From contig NC_068366.1 of NCBI RefSeq assembly GCF_020536995.1, positions 69,029,530 to 69,093,529 of the forward strand: 64,000 nt of DNA, read 5' to 3'. Below are positions 43,235 to 56,700 of the stretch, piece after piece. Source of the DNA: Dreissena polymorpha. Its lineage: Eukaryota; Mollusca; Bivalvia; Myida; Dreissenidae. Numbering within the stretch: the first letter of the stretch is position 1; each line of letters starts with the position of its first letter. Made by a program: the position numbers and the translations under genes. The notes under the pieces were generated by a model. It was not told the DNA's origin. It worked only from the letters and a program-made list of their open reading frames with translations, and did no database searches.

Positions 43235-46200
43235 ATGGATGCGGTAACGCTTAATGAGAAGAAAAGAGAAAAAAGGAAATTGAATTGGACAAAAATAGAA
43301 ACGGAGGTGTTAGCAGCTGCTTACATCGAGCAGCATGCGTTGATAAACGGCAATTTTTCATCGACGTTGTCTGGAAAAGATAAGGATCTTGCGTGGGAAA
43401 AAATTGCAGAAAAGTGAGTATCATCTAGCGCACTATTATATTTTCTTTGAAACTTAACAATGAACACAATTTTAGATTAGAAAAAAACACAACGTGACAT
43501 GTGCTTACTGTAGTTTAAACGCTCAAAAACACCATAATAATTTATTATGCTCCCCCCCATTTTTTTTTGGGGGGGGGGGAGCATATAGTCGCCGCTTCGT
43601 CTGTCCGTGCTCGTGTCCGTCCGTCCGTGCACAATTTTTGTCCGGGCTATTTCTCAGCAATTAATGACCGGAATTCAATTAAACTTTATGGGAAGCTTCA
43701 CTACCAAGAGGAGATGTGCATATTATCAGCCGGTTCTGGTCGGATGATTTTTCACAGAGTTATGGCCGTTTGAAATTTTCCATAAACTGTACATATAGTG
43801 CAATTCTTGTCCCCCAACAACTAGACGTTTCCTTTTATCTGAATATATAGTGCAATATTGTGACAAAAAAACTTTGGGGATCATAACCCGTCTCCGACGG
43901 CTTCTTGTTAAATAAGGATATAGCTTATTAAAATGTCACTAAACATGCTAGACGTATGTAAACATAATCTCATGCAGAATAAACGCACTGGGAGCAGAAG
44001 AAAGAACAGTGGAAGAGATCCGGAAAAAGATTTCCGACACGAAAACAAAACTGAGAAAGAAAGAAAGACAACGGCGCCTATCAATGAAACAAACGGGAGG
44101 GGGGCCAGCAATCACACTGGAGAAGTGGGAGGAGAAAGTAAATGCATTTGTATTCACGACTATACCAAGAGAAAGCTATATCAAAGCATATCTCCATTTG
44201 ATGAGTGACCTTAGAATATTGTTTTTTTATTCATAACCAATGATATCAAATGTAAATTACTGTATCTGACTGATAGCTGTGATGAAATTAATTATGTAAT
44301 GCAGTGTATCATTAAAGTCAAATCAATAATACTCCTACCGTAGAAATCTAAAAAATACTTGCTTGATTAATTAATAGGGTTCATAAGTGTCTTTTCATAT
44401 AATTTAGAATTAAAGTGTTTTGTACTCTTTTGTACGCGTAAAAAAGTTGTGTTTTACTTCCGCTAACATCACCAAAAATAAAAAAGTAGGTTTTCGTAAC
44501 TTTCATTGAACTTTTGTTTGACTTTTACACGTTGTGTTCCACTAACAAGGTAAGTCCATTGACAAAAGTCTTCAAAACATCAATGCAAACATCATTTAAT
44601 ATAATTCTAAGATGGCACAATCATTATATCGATAAAATATTCCAGTTAAACAAATGTAACCAAAAACTGATTTTTTGTCTGTAAACTTGACTTCAAATGG
44701 CAAAACAAGTTAAGGGTCGGTAAAAAAGTTCGTGTCTGTCGGGTTAGCGGAAACATACAACTTCTTTAGGCCTAAGTTTGATGCAAATTATATTGTTGAT
44801 TACCGTACAGTTAGATCTAATTTCTTATAGATGATAGAGGTTATTGGCGAAGAGTCGATTGTGGGGTTCGGTGGTGTGGACACGTTTGCTGTGCAACGTG
44901 AGTAACATACCTTATTGCAATGATCAAATAAAAAAGTAATCTTTACTTACTGTCATTAGCTATATTATTTACCATACCGTTCCACTAAAACAGTCGCCGT
45001 TGTGACAGTTAATGACACCCCGCTGCCGGTATGACTAGATAACGAAAACAGTACTGTTTTCGCAAAAACAGTAAAAATTACTGCTATCCCCGCTGCTAAC
45101 GCTAAATGTACTTGTGCTTCTAATCTTCATTGTTTTGAAAGGCACTTGAGTTGAAGAAACATTTTGTCTGTTTTCAATAATGACAGGAACACAACAGCCG
45201 ATGATTGCAGAGCAACATGGTCAATCATGCAGTACGATGTGTGTGGAGCCCACTGTAGCTTTAGAACCCCAGGTGGTAGGAGGAGTCGCAACTCCAAACC
45301 AAAAAACAAAAATGTATGTGCAGTGCGTTATAACAAATTCTTTTTATTTCATCTATTTGTTAACAACAGTGTGTATTCAGCAAAGCATCTAAAACATATA
45401 AATAATGTGACAAAACACTACTAAAATATGCTATTAGTATAAATACGATACATTCAGTAATGTTAAACTGAAACAAGATAACCAATTAATTTGGAATACA
45501 TTTCAACAGTATAATACATATTATTAATATCCACATAATCCCTGTAATAAAAATGTAATTATTGCCAATCAACATAAGGTGTGTTTTATGCCCTACTTCG
45601 AAGACGAGGGGGTATATTGTTTTGCACATGTTCCGTCGGACCGTCCGTCCACCAAGTGGTTTCCGGATGATAACTCAAGAACGCTTACGCCTAGGATCAT
45701 GAAACTTCATAGGTACATTGATCATGATTGGCAGATGACCCATATTGATTTTCAGGTCACTAGGTCAAAGTTCAAGGTCACAGTGACTTAAAGCAGTAAA
45801 TGGTTTCCGGATGATAACTGAAGAACGCTTAAGCCTGGGATCAGGAAAGTTCATAGGGACATTGGTCATGACTGACAGATGACCCCTATTGATTTTCAGT
45901 ACTCTAGGTCAAAGGTCACAGTGACTTGAAACAGTAAAATGGTTTCCGGATGATAACTCACGAATGCTAAGGGTTAGGATCAGGAAAGTTCATGGTGACG
46001 TTGGTCATGACCGACAGATGACCCCTATTGATTTTCAGGACTCTAGGTCAAAGTTCAAGGTCACAGTGACCTGAAACAACAACAATTGACAGTCCATTCT
46101 GGGGGCATGTGTGTTTTACAAACAGCCCTTGTTTTATTCCAATTATTATAACAATCGTCTAACAAATTATTTCAATGTATGTTAATTTGAATTATTACAG

Positions 46201-46592
46201 GAGTCCAAGCACGAAAAACAAAAGGCGGAAGACAAGTGAAGATGGTAATATTTCAAGAAATAAACTGTTGACTTATGTTAATTTATTTAAATTTCGCAGT
46301 CATGTTGTTTTCTATTGGTATTGTAACGACTAGCCCAATTAACAATGGGCGAGTCGTTATGAGGCGAGTTGTTAATGGGGCGAGTCGTTACCTATTCCTA
46401 CCTTTGTTAAAGTCCATTTTGCCTGAATTTCTTTCTATTACTAAAAATAAACCTTTTTTTTCAGATGACCATGAAGATGTCTTGCAACTTTTGAGACAGC
46501 AAAATGAGACACTCGATGCAATTTTATTAGAGCAAAGAAGAACCAGAGAACTTCTTGCAAAACTGTTTTCATTTCCGCTTAATGAACAATAA
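43235..46592 (+). CDS. Harbinger Myb/SANT-like protein, 6 exons
   Basis: Exons are 43235-43413, 43978-44137, 44831-44897, 45187-45313, 46201-46244 and 46465-46592. All junctions are GT-AG and in phase, and 705 nt give 234 residues plus stop. Residues about 14-105 form the Myb/SANT-like DNA-binding domain: KLNWTKIETEVLAAAY, AWEKIAEKINALGAEERTVE, IRKKISDTK. A basic stretch (KKERQRRLSMKQTGGGP) and a small conserved motif (EVIGEESIVGFGGVD) follow. The C-terminal 40 residues (VLQLLRQQNETLDAILLEQR) are probably a coiled coil. In this family the partner protein is known to help the transposase reach the nucleus and the element ends. An AATAAA overlaps the stop codon. The frame is open throughout, so it looks intact. 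Confidence 0.8.
43550..43915. repeat. Dispersed repeat in Myb-like gene intron 1
   Basis: It begins with an ATGCTCCCCCCC / GGGGGGGGGGGAGCAT hairpin, followed by GTCCGTCCGTCCGTGC and TCCGGGCTATTTCTCAGCAA. I recognise this style as a common bivalve dispersed repeat; its class is unknown to me. Confidence 0.5.
45650..46085. repeat. Three tandem units of about 140 bp in Myb-like gene intron 4
   Basis: TGGTTTCCGGATGATAACTC starts units near 45657, 45799 and 45939, each ending with AGGTCAAAGTTCAAGGTCAC or a close variant. The surrounding CGTCCGTCC suggests it belongs to a larger dispersed repeat. Confidence 0.65.
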
Positions 46593-47276
46593 ATAATCAT
46601 TGTTTAAAGTCACACACCTTGAAATGAAATACATGGCATAGTAAGTATAAGGATAAATGAGAAACATATTTGATCTATGCCAATAAGAATATATCTGGTG
46701 GTTACAAGGTAGACATCTGTCTCTTTTGCGCTTTAAAACTTAAAAAAATAATTGCGTTTGTCGAAATGTATGTATATGTATAGAAATCCTACTTTTGGTT
46801 TTTAAATTAAAAAAAACAATAAATAACTTGCTAACAAGGCTAGAGATTTTATGACAATTTTGCACATTTTGAAATTGCATCTATATGTATTTATTAACAT
46901 GTACTTCATTTCAAGGTGTGTGGCTTTAAACATTTATTCATGATGTTTGTTTTTGATACAATTAAAAGTTTTGTTTGGAAAAAAATCACCTAGTGAAGTA
47001 CAATAAATGGAAAATATTATAAATCAAATGACAATTTTAGCAGCAAATTGCTATAAATGAAATGTACTAAATATGGTGTGAAATTAATAAGGTTATTACA
47101 ATTCTCTGCAATTTTTAACAACTATCAAAAAATATTGTGTCATTGTTAGAACTACTTCTTATATTTTAACACTAAATATCACCTAGTATCACATAGTAAT
47201 AAAACAATACTCTAGTAGTGAAATGAACAAAACAAAACATTAAACAGTTCAGTATGCTATTGAGAATCAATTCATT

Positions 47277-47358
47277 ACTGATTGAGCGATTTCCCTGAAA
47301 AAGGTATTCTATATTAAATTAATATAGAATCCCTTTTTAGTGAAATCTCTCAATCAGT
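47277..47358. repeat. 82-bp palindrome over the transposase stop codon
   Basis: ACTGATTGAGMGATTTC at the outside and ATTCTATATTAA toward the centre are mirrored on both sides with few mismatches. The transposase stop codon (47337-47339) and last codons lie in one arm. It sits on the 3' side of the transposase gene, facing the 3' end of the converging Myb-like gene. Confidence 0.8.
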
Positions 47359-50300
47359 AAGGCCCGTGCACGCAACGCATTCAGGTCAGGGTTTTCCAGT
47401 GGCAGTTGTACATTGTCATCATCATCTTCTACGTCAATGTCATCAATGTCAAGGAAACCATCACTCAGACACAGATTGTGCAGCTTGGCACATACAGTCA
47501 CAACCAGAGCTATCTTCTGAGGCGAAAATTGTAGATAGCCTCCAGTTTTGTGAAGACACCTACAACAAATATACCATACTATATATTAACTGGAAGAAAA
47601 CACGTGGATATACCATTATATCATTATTGGCCTGCTTTCATTGGAGATATAAAGTACAGTAAAGTACAATGTACTTTCTCTTACAGTTTCATCAGAAAGA
47701 GTTGCAAAACAAGTTATGTTTCTGTCCAAGAAAGGTATTAGCATATTGAGTCTTTCACACGACACATCATAATATGGTTAATACCCATAACAAGTATTAT
47801 TAAAATCTGTACATGTATAACAAAGTTATTGAGCAAACGCGAAACTATTGCAATTTTTCGCACATGCATACACAACAACACACAAACACACGAACACATA
47901 TGTTCAATTTTGTGACCCCTGGGGCAGGGTCAAATTTGACCCCAGAGATAAAATTTGAACAAATTTGGTAGAGGACTATTAGATGTCACTACATACCAAA
48001 TTTGATAGCCCTAGGCCGGATGGTTATGAACAAGAAATTTTTTGACGTTTTCACAAAATAGGCCTTATTTAAGCATATGTTCAATTTTGTGACCCCCCGG
48101 GGCAGGGTCAAATTTGACCCCAGGGGCATAATTTGAACAAATTTGAAAGAGGTTCACCCCAGGAACATTCCTGAGAAATTTCATCAGAATTGGACCAGTA
48201 GTTTAGGAGATGTTTAAAGGAAAAGTAAACGCACTGACACACGCACAACGGACAAAGGACCATGACATAAGCCCCGCTGGCCTTTGGCCAGTGGAGCTAA
48301 AAATCAAATCTATTTGTTATAACATTAATAACCTAAAACGTGACTTCAACAGTCCAAACGCCCTCTCTACTACCATCCTCGAACGACTGTGGGCCAAGTT
48401 GAACGCGATCTCAGCTCTGCTCATTGGATTCAGCTACCAGCATATTAAAAAAAAACAATGTATATATAGATATAGTCGAGCTAAAAAGGTTATTGAAAAA
48501 CATTGAACATTACTGGACTGGTAAATACGATATGAATCACCGTTGAATAGGAAATAAGAGAAATTGTTTTTTTCAACAAAAGGAATGTTTGTACACAAAA
48601 GTACATTGTATTATTGCTCACTCTCATAAATACATTTTATATCATGATTATTAACAATCTTTATACAAGATTATCTAACTAAACAATTACCATAAGTACT
48701 TTATTTTATGCTTTCCGGTGGTTTATAGAGAAATATCAGTGAATTAAAACTGATTGTTTCACTGTTTCAAACAGTGAAAATTAACTGAAAATTATCGATA
48801 ATTTTCACTGTTTACTTTTTTGACGAAATGACATCATTATCCCAGCAAAATTCTTTAGTTTAACTCTTTAACAATGTATATAAACTGTAATCAAAAGCAT
48901 TAAATAAAAGGAAAATTTATTGGATTCGGTTAAATATCGATTTTAATTCACTCGTGAAAATATTATTTTCTATGATCACTCGTGAATTAAAATCGATAAT
49001 GCACAGAATGCAACAAATATCCTCTGGCTCTTTAACATACATGTTTATGTACATTAATGGTTTGTCAATGATGATGAAAAATTACCTTTGGAGTAAGAAG
49101 ATATGGTTTCAGTCCATAGCCGGAGTCTCCTAGTAGCCATCCTTTGCTTCCATCCACCAGCCAGTCCTTCAAGCTACAGTTGTCAAAGATTACACTGTCA
49201 TGTGTGGATCCCGGCCACTTTGCCACAATGTTAGTGAATCTACAAAAAAAGTTTTCAGCTTTTCTTTTCAAACACATAAAATCAGAAAACATGAATCATA
49301 AAGGGTATGTACACTGTAGTGTTGTGTTCGAATGAGCAGAGATTAGCAGAGTAAAGGATTAACAAAAATAAATTGTTGCGTTGCTTTATAATCTCACTTA
49401 AGATTTAAAATTTGTTTTGTCTCTTGACATGATATTATATGCATTATAATTCAAATAATTTACAAAAGTGAAACATTTATTTTAAGTTTCATGTTATTCC
49501 ACAAAATAGTTACTGAGAAACATCTCCTGTCAGAAAAGTGATACAGACAGATAAACAGTAGAACAGACAAACAACACCAAAGCAACATCCCTCCACCTTT
49601 GGAGATAATCATTAGATATGCTTTTTTGTCAGTTCTTTCACAAACTTATACAAAGAGAAAAAGAGTAACCTCATGTTTGCATCTACAACAGCTTGTACAT
49701 TAATGGAATGGTATCCTTTCCGACACACATATATGTCTTCTCTCTCCCTTGGGGCTAACATGGCGATGTTTGTGCAATCCACTGCTCCAATCACATTTGG
49801 AATTCCGGCTATACCAAAAAATTTTTGTTTCACTTGGACCAGTTCTCTCTCCGATGTAGGGAATACCACAGTATTCAAGCGGCGGTCTAAAGCTTTTAGC
49901 ACCTTCAACAAAACATAAAGTGATAACTCTTTGATGGAATGTTCAGTAATTTATTTACCAATTGACATTACACTTAATTTAGCTACATAATAAAAATTGT
50001 TCCTTTTAAATATTAATTGTTTAAAAGCAGTGAACAGATTGACTTATGCAAAGCATCTGAAGGGCCTTTAAGCCACAATGTCGTACAAATTAAAATTTGA
50101 TCATACATTCTGTTAACATCTCAGACAAACATGTTTATCAGCCTCACTGAATCTCTTTCCGAAACTCTAATAATATTCTCTAAAAAATGTACATAACTTA
50201 TAAATATTTCATTTGGTCTGACACTTAACATGTTATGAGCTATGTTGATGAATGACTTGATGAGACCATAAGTTATATAGCACATGTTTACGATAAAACT

Positions 50301-52169
50301 ATGTGAAAATATATATAGCAACATGGAAAACAAGATGAAGCAGCTGAGGAATAGATAAAATTTAAAAACAAGAACTCCGCGAGTCGGATGTTTCACCAAT
50401 GAGTATATTTTCAAACGATGGGTGATAACTAAAAAATGGGACCACCCAGAGTTATGGTTCCTTGTCACTACTCTTCCTCTCATTGAGCTGTATCACTGTA
50501 AAAAGTTTTAATTTGATATCTTCAATACTTTATTAGTTATGCGCCGGAAACAATTTATGACAGACGGACGGACAGACAAGACGATGGAGAAGTGATCCAT
50601 TTATGTCGCATCTACTTAATAATAAAAGGCGACACAAAAATGTGTGAAGTGTTAAGGGAGCTATTGAGTACGCAGAACATATTTTTAAACTATGTGTTAC
50701 TGCAAAACATATATATTTTCCATGTCGAAAAAGCAATTTTGATTTTAAATATGTTCAACTATTGTACCTGCCAAATACTCTTACAAACTGAACTTCTTGA
50801 GACACCGTGAGTCATGCCACCTTCACTGTAGAACTCAGATTTGGCTAGAAATTGAAGTGTTATCAGCAACTGAAAAAAATAACAGATAGTGATATACTTT
50901 GAAAAAAATAAGAGTTCAGGAACTTTGTTAGTAAGCAAGCCTGTGACGAGCTTACTAAGGAATTTCCTGGATGAGTTTAATAAACTATGGTTTGAAATGA
51001 CAATGAGTGTCAGATTTTTTTTATGCTTCAAATGAACAAATTAAATTATCTCTAAGACAAAATGACATTGCTGGACAATACAATTAATGTATGATTATAC
51101 GGATATAGTAGGGTTTTATACTTAATATATTTAAAAACATATCTGAACAATACCAATTCAATTGCTGTACACAGAATCAAACCATACTGCAGTAATTCCA
51201 TTTCATTGTGAAATCGTCTTCGTTGGATGCCACAACAAGCTACATTATTAACATGCCATTATCTGATAAAATAACCTTACTGCATTTTGTAAAATTGATC
51301 AAAGAGATCAATATCTTTTCAACAAGGTTATATACCAAACTCTGGCATATTCCATAGGTAACTTGTCAAAGAATGTTTTCCAAACAAAGGGGGATGAGAT
51401 TCACTATTCGGATACAGATTTCGGATGAAAATCCTTTTCACAGTAATACATATGTAGTTCCCCATATCCAGTTAATATTGCGTTCTACAAACTCAGTAAC
51501 ACTCGAAAATGAATCATAGATGTTACAAAATAAAAGAATACTTGTGTATTTTAATAGCGTTATCAGTTCCAAAAAGGGCAACCGCATTATTTAATTTTCA
51601 TAAAAAGTTGACAATGTCAAGGACGCAAGCGCTATTGACACGTACTTTTCTGAATGCGGCAAACTGTCACTCTAACAAGTTGTCATTTCAAATGATACAA
51701 CAAAATCAAAATATGTTAATCTATATTACCTTCGTCATTGACGACAATGGGTGACTTCTGTTACATTGCGGCGATATGTCGTCCTTAATTAATTCATGGG
51801 TGTCCAGTCATTACACCCCCTGGACGTTACACCCCTGGTCATTACACCCTCTAAGCCTGGACATTACACCCACCAAGATATTGATTAGATTAGAAAGGTG
51901 TAATCAACTTATGAACCACTAATTGGATTTGTCGTGTAAGATGACACTGATGAGATTAATGGTTGCTCAAATTATTAAATTGAGCAGCCATCATTTAAAA
52001 CATTAATTTTTATTTCACCAGAATGACTGTAACAATATGCATCTAAATATGACAGTCTATACTTTCGCTGTATTTCTTGCTCTGTCAGAACATTTAGATA
52101 GTTTGGTCGATCTCTAAAAATCCTTGGATTTCTCCTTCGAGCGTTCCTTCTCGGAAATAACGCGGCCAT
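47337..52169 (-). CDS. Harbinger DDE transposase (HARBI1-like), multi-exon
   Basis: Exons read with confidence, in transcript order: 50869-50768, 49902-49670, 49239-49086, 48433-48333 and 47559-47337. These five are in phase throughout. Catalytic Asp1 is in NVIGAVDCTNIA (exon 49902). VAKWPGSTHDS and LLGDSGYGLKPYLLTP (exon 49239) give the GSTHDS motif and Asp2. The Glu lies in SRMVVERAFGLLKSRFR (exon 48433). The last exon has CLHKTGG, AKLHNLC and an acidic tail, ending ALRARALLIERFH. The first exon is likely 52169 to about 52020 (MAALFPRRNARRRN, LNVLTEQEIQRKYRLS). I could not find the exon joining it to 50869, which should carry the rest of the N-terminal helix-turn-helix region. Either it is diverged or it is damaged. 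No stop or frameshift shows in the catalytic part. Confidence 0.75.
47895..48300. repeat. Dispersed repeat in transposase intron
   Basis: Two tandem units of about 177 bp both begin TATGTTCAATTTTGTGACCC and contain GGGGCAGGGTCAAATTTGAC. They are followed by ACGCACAACGGACAAAGGAC and CCTTTGGCCAGTGGAGCTAA. It has the look of a common bivalve dispersed repeat and carries no gene. Confidence 0.6.
48936..48997. repeat. Small inverted repeat in transposase intron
   Basis: ATCGATTTTAATTCAC and its inverse GTGAATTAAAATCGAT form a 16-bp stem around about 30 bp of loop. Another hairpin, TTTCACTGTTT/AAACAGTGAAA, lies nearby at about 48756. Confidence 0.55.
51804..51872. repeat. Short tandem TGGACATTACACCC run
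   Basis: Four imperfect copies of a 14-18 bp unit (TGGACATTACACCC and variants) occur in the first part of the transposase gene. Confidence 0.55.
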
Positions 52170-52354
52170 ATTTACGAAAATACTGAATGCTTACGCATGC
52201 TTTTTTTGTTCGTAAAGTTGCGTTAAAACTTACGTAAAACTTACGTACGCATTTTTTAGTAAAACGCATTTGCGCAAAAATTTCAAACGTACGCAAGGAA
52301 TTACGAAATTCGTAGACATACGCTAGCGTAACTCTGTTAGTAAAACGGTCCCCC

Positions 52355-53092
52355 GGTGTATAAGTCATACATATAGGTGTTTGCACAGATAACGTGTTCA
52401 GATGGGTTCAGATGAGCATGTCATCTAACATGTCTGGAGGGTTAAGGATTCCGCATGGTATGTTATGTATAGGTTAAGTCAGTGGGGACCTAATGAGATC
52501 GGTAATATTCGGGCGATGACGCCATATTACGATTGGAGATCTCAGTCAAAGTCCGGAAAAAGTACTTACACCACGAAATAAATGAGTGCGTTTTAATTTA
52601 AGAACTAAAAACCCGAACAAAATGTGTGTGTTTTTATTTTAGAACTTAATGTGTTCATCTCCTTAAGATTTATAAACGTTAACATTATTAATTTATTTGT
52701 TTGAAAAAAAAATATGTTCGCTCCTGACGTCACTGCTGTTGACATTTTGTTGCAAACTTAAAGTGTGTAAAAGACCAGGCGGTTTTCAAACACAAGAAAG
52801 TATGTGATACCGATAGTGTTGTGGTGAAGTGCAGCTGTATGCATTGATTGCATTGGCCGTTGATGAACTTAAAATTGCATTATTTATCTTTAATTATATC
52901 AATATTAGGCCAAATTTGATAAATCAGAGTGTATGACTGTCGCTTTAAATAGGAAACTGGAAAACAAAATAGATGTGATATGCACATATATACTGGAATC
53001 CATTGCGTGATAATAAATGGGGAAAGGCATACGCAAAGTGTATTTTCCTGAGATAGAAAAGGTGGAAATTCCGGAAATTCATTTATTATGTA
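52355..53092. other. Between the Harbinger and LINE elements, nothing recognised
   Basis: About 740 bp of AT-rich sequence with no gene, RNA or clear repeat. Confidence 0.4.
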
Positions 53093-53719
53093 TACAACAA
53101 CAACAACAACAACATTTATTTCGGCAATTAAGCTACAAATAAGCTTCTAGCCTACAATTAGATAAAGCAAATGGTAATTCTTCAGGTAAAGATTGCTGTG
53201 ATTGTTAGTTGAATACAGAGGAAGAAAGATATTAGTAATACAGGTCAAAGATCGTGAATGCAATGTTAGTGCTTGATGGTCATTAAATATTTATTTGTTA
53301 ACATAAACATAATATACCGAAATCGCTTTTTGGTATATTGAGAAAACTATTTAGAATATATAAATATTACAATAGTGCATGCTTTTGGCATAATGAGAAA
53401 AACTATTTTTACTATCGATATAGTAAAACCAATATTTCACATATACAATGCAGTATTAATGGTACCAATATTTCACATATACAGCATAGTATAAATGGTA
53501 CATGTTATCGATGAAAAATGTTGACTAATGTGCATATATATACATTAACATAGTAAAACTAGTATATCACATACACTCTCAACAAATAAAATGATGTATG
53601 TTATCGATGCGAAAAGTTGAATAATGTACATATATACAGACAATTAGTTAAGTCAATTAGTAATTCAATTTTCATTGACGTTTGAAGCAATGATAATTAT
53701 TTATTTTTTTGTCAGAAAG

Positions 53720-56700
53720 TTACATGCTTACGAGTTCTTCTCTTAGTCTACTTGCATCGTAAATATATTTTGCAATTTGAAGAAGTTCCCATTTATTTGT
53801 AGTTGACATGAGCGATTTAAATTTGGTTAATGTTGGCCATCTACAGTAATATGATTTGAAGTATTTTCTTCTTAGATGTGAGTATAGTGGGCATGTTAAC
53901 ATGAAGTGATATTCGTTTTCTATTAAATTTGTACAACATATTTTGTATTTTCGTTCTGCTCTCTCTATATTATAGTAACGTCCTTGTTCAATTTCTAGAT
54001 TATGCGATGATAGTCTGAATTGACTTAGTGCTATTCTATATTTATTTTGTTTGATTATGTGCAAATACGGTTCAAATTCAAATTTGGTTTTAAACATACA
54101 ATATGTGCTAAGTCTGCCAGATTGATTAATGTTACTTAACCAATTTTGTTTAAATTGATCTAATATTCTAATTTTTATGCTCTCTAATGATATAGTAATA
54201 CGTTCTTGATTAATCCATAAATTTGTTAACCCTAATTGTTCTAACATTTCTTTTATTTGTGACGCCCAATTGTTTTTGTTATAATTGATTCCGTTGTCGG
54301 CGTCGTTTTTCAATAGGAGATAAACTTGTTTTAGAATACTATTTTCATTTAAATTTAAGATTTTTATCCAATATCGGAACATAATAATTTTTCTGTGTTC
54401 ATGCATCGGGATCCTACCTAGTTCTCCGTATAATCCTACAAGATTGGTTGATGTTTTTACACACAATAATTTGCGTAATAATTTTGAATGTATTAGTTCT
54501 ATGTCTTTTGCCATATGATTACCCCAAACTTCAGCAGAATAATTGAGAATTGGGGATATTAATACATCAAATAATTTGAGTTTCTCTTTTAATTTAAATT
54601 CATATTGATTGAACACGGAAAATAATTTATGCATAGCTTTTGATGCGTGTTCTGAGATGTTCTTTTGAGTTCTGTTCCAGTTTCCGTTTTTAAAGAAATT
54701 GACCCCTAAGTATTTAAAGGAATTGACAATTTCGAGCTTTTCGTTGTTTAAGAAGAAATCTATATTCGTATATCTGGTGCTTCTTTCAAATATCATGATT
54801 TTTGTTTTTAAGGTGTTTATCTTTAATTTCCATGTATTGCAGTATATTTCAATGTCCTTTAGCATAGATTGTAACGCGGCGGGTGAAGTCGCAAATAAAA
54901 CTTGATCGTCTGCATAGAGTATTAGAAATAACTTTATTTCATTGATGGAAAATACATTGTCGATATTCGAATTGATATTGTTTAATATATCGTTCACGAA
55001 CATCATAAACAGTAGCGATGAGCCGCAGTCACCTTGTTTTACTCCTTGGTGTGAGTATAGGATATCCGATAGCTCATTATTGTTTTTCACTACAGATCTG
55101 ACCGTGGAATACATCGCTTTAATAGCATTAATAATTTTCGTGCTTATATTTTGTGAAGTGAGTTTTTGCCATAAGAATGGAAGATTGATTTTATCGTAGC
55201 ATTTTTCATAATCGATAAAGGCACTATATAATTTATGTCCACTATGAATGACTTTTGCTATTATAGCTTGTAATAGGAAAATGCAGTCAGTAGTGCTTTT
55301 TCCTTTTTGGTAACCAAACTGATTTTTAATTATAGTTTCGTTTTTTTCTGTCCATTTTGTAAGTCGGTTGAAAATAATTTGCGAATATATCTTGGCAAGA
55401 ATGTTGTTTAATGTTATACCTCTATAGTTTTTTGCTGAATTCGGGTCACCCCCTTTAAATATTGGTACAATGTAACCTAGTCCCCAGCTTTCTGGATACT
55501 CGGCGTTGTTGAACAATTTGTTATAAAGTGTGTAGAGGTACGGAGATATGATATCAAATGCGTTTTTTATAAGTTCTGCTGATATTTCATCTGGTCCACA
55601 CGCTTTGTTGTTTTGTTGTTTAAACACTGCTTGATGTATTTCATTTAAGGTTATTTCGCAGTCTAAATCTGCATCGTTAATTAATGTATTTTCTGCATTT
55701 TCGTTATTAAAATTTTCATTTGTGGGTTGCGTTTCCCCTAATAGATTATTGAAATGTTCAAATAGGTCCGTTATCTGCAGATTGTTTTTCTTTTTCTTTT
55801 TATTTGTGTAGCTTTGTTTAACTGTCTTCCAAAATTTTCTAGGCTGGGATTTAGCAATATTTTCGAGTTTTTTGCCTTGGTTGATTTTATAAAGATATTT
55901 GGCTCTATTTCTAATTTTATTATACATAGTTCTCCGTTGTGAAAAATGAATTCTGTTTTCGTCTGATTTACAACGGTTGAATACATTTCGTGCATTATTG
56001 AATTCGCGTTTCGATTCATGACACTCTTTGTTAAACCACGGTGGTTTTTGCTGTGTACTGCGATTATGTGAATTCAGATTACCCCCTTTAAACGATTTAC
56101 TAAAAACTCGCGTTGCTTGCTCATGCATGAAGTTCGTGAGCAGATTTACCTGATCGACCGTACCCATGCTATTTAAATCACGAAGTTTATGTAAATTTGC
56201 ATTTAATGATTCTCGATAGACGTGAATTAAATCTTGGTTAAATATTAATTTCGTTTCCGTTACATTTTTCGCATTATTATCTTGAACAGTATCTAATATG
56301 CGATTTTTAAATTTTAATGACAAATACAATGCAGCATGATCTGAAAAGTTATTCCAATTTAGAACTTTAAAGTCATTGAGAATATGAGTATGTTCTATAT
56401 TAATAAGTAAGTAGTCTGTGACGCTGAGACCTCGTGTTGATAAGAAAGTATATTGTCCCGTTTTATCGTTTTTAAATCGTCCGTTCGCTATAATGTGACC
56501 TGTAGATTTGCATAGTGAAATCAATTTTTGTCCGTAGTTATCTATAATGCGATCAGCGTTAAGGCGAACGCTTAGATGGTCAACATTTTTGTTATCCTGC
56601 ACGTGGTCTCCCGTCACATTTAAGTATATATCATTGCTAATAATATCTGATAAATTTCCAGTCCTAGCATTGAAATCACCAACAATACATGTGGCCCCAA

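Larger units (their letters stand above)
42934..52354. mobile_element. PIF/Harbinger transposon, about 9.4 kb, two genes
   Basis: The outer ends are inverted copies of CCGTTTTACTAACA preceded by a G-rich triplet or quartet. Both sub-ends repeat a GCGTTTTACTAA motif and are rich in ACGTACG/GCGTAAG. Inside, a Myb/SANT-like gene on plus and a DDE transposase on minus converge, the standard two-gene plan of Harbinger elements. I could not fix the 3-bp target duplication. Other bivalve repeats are inserted in its introns. Confidence 0.8.
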
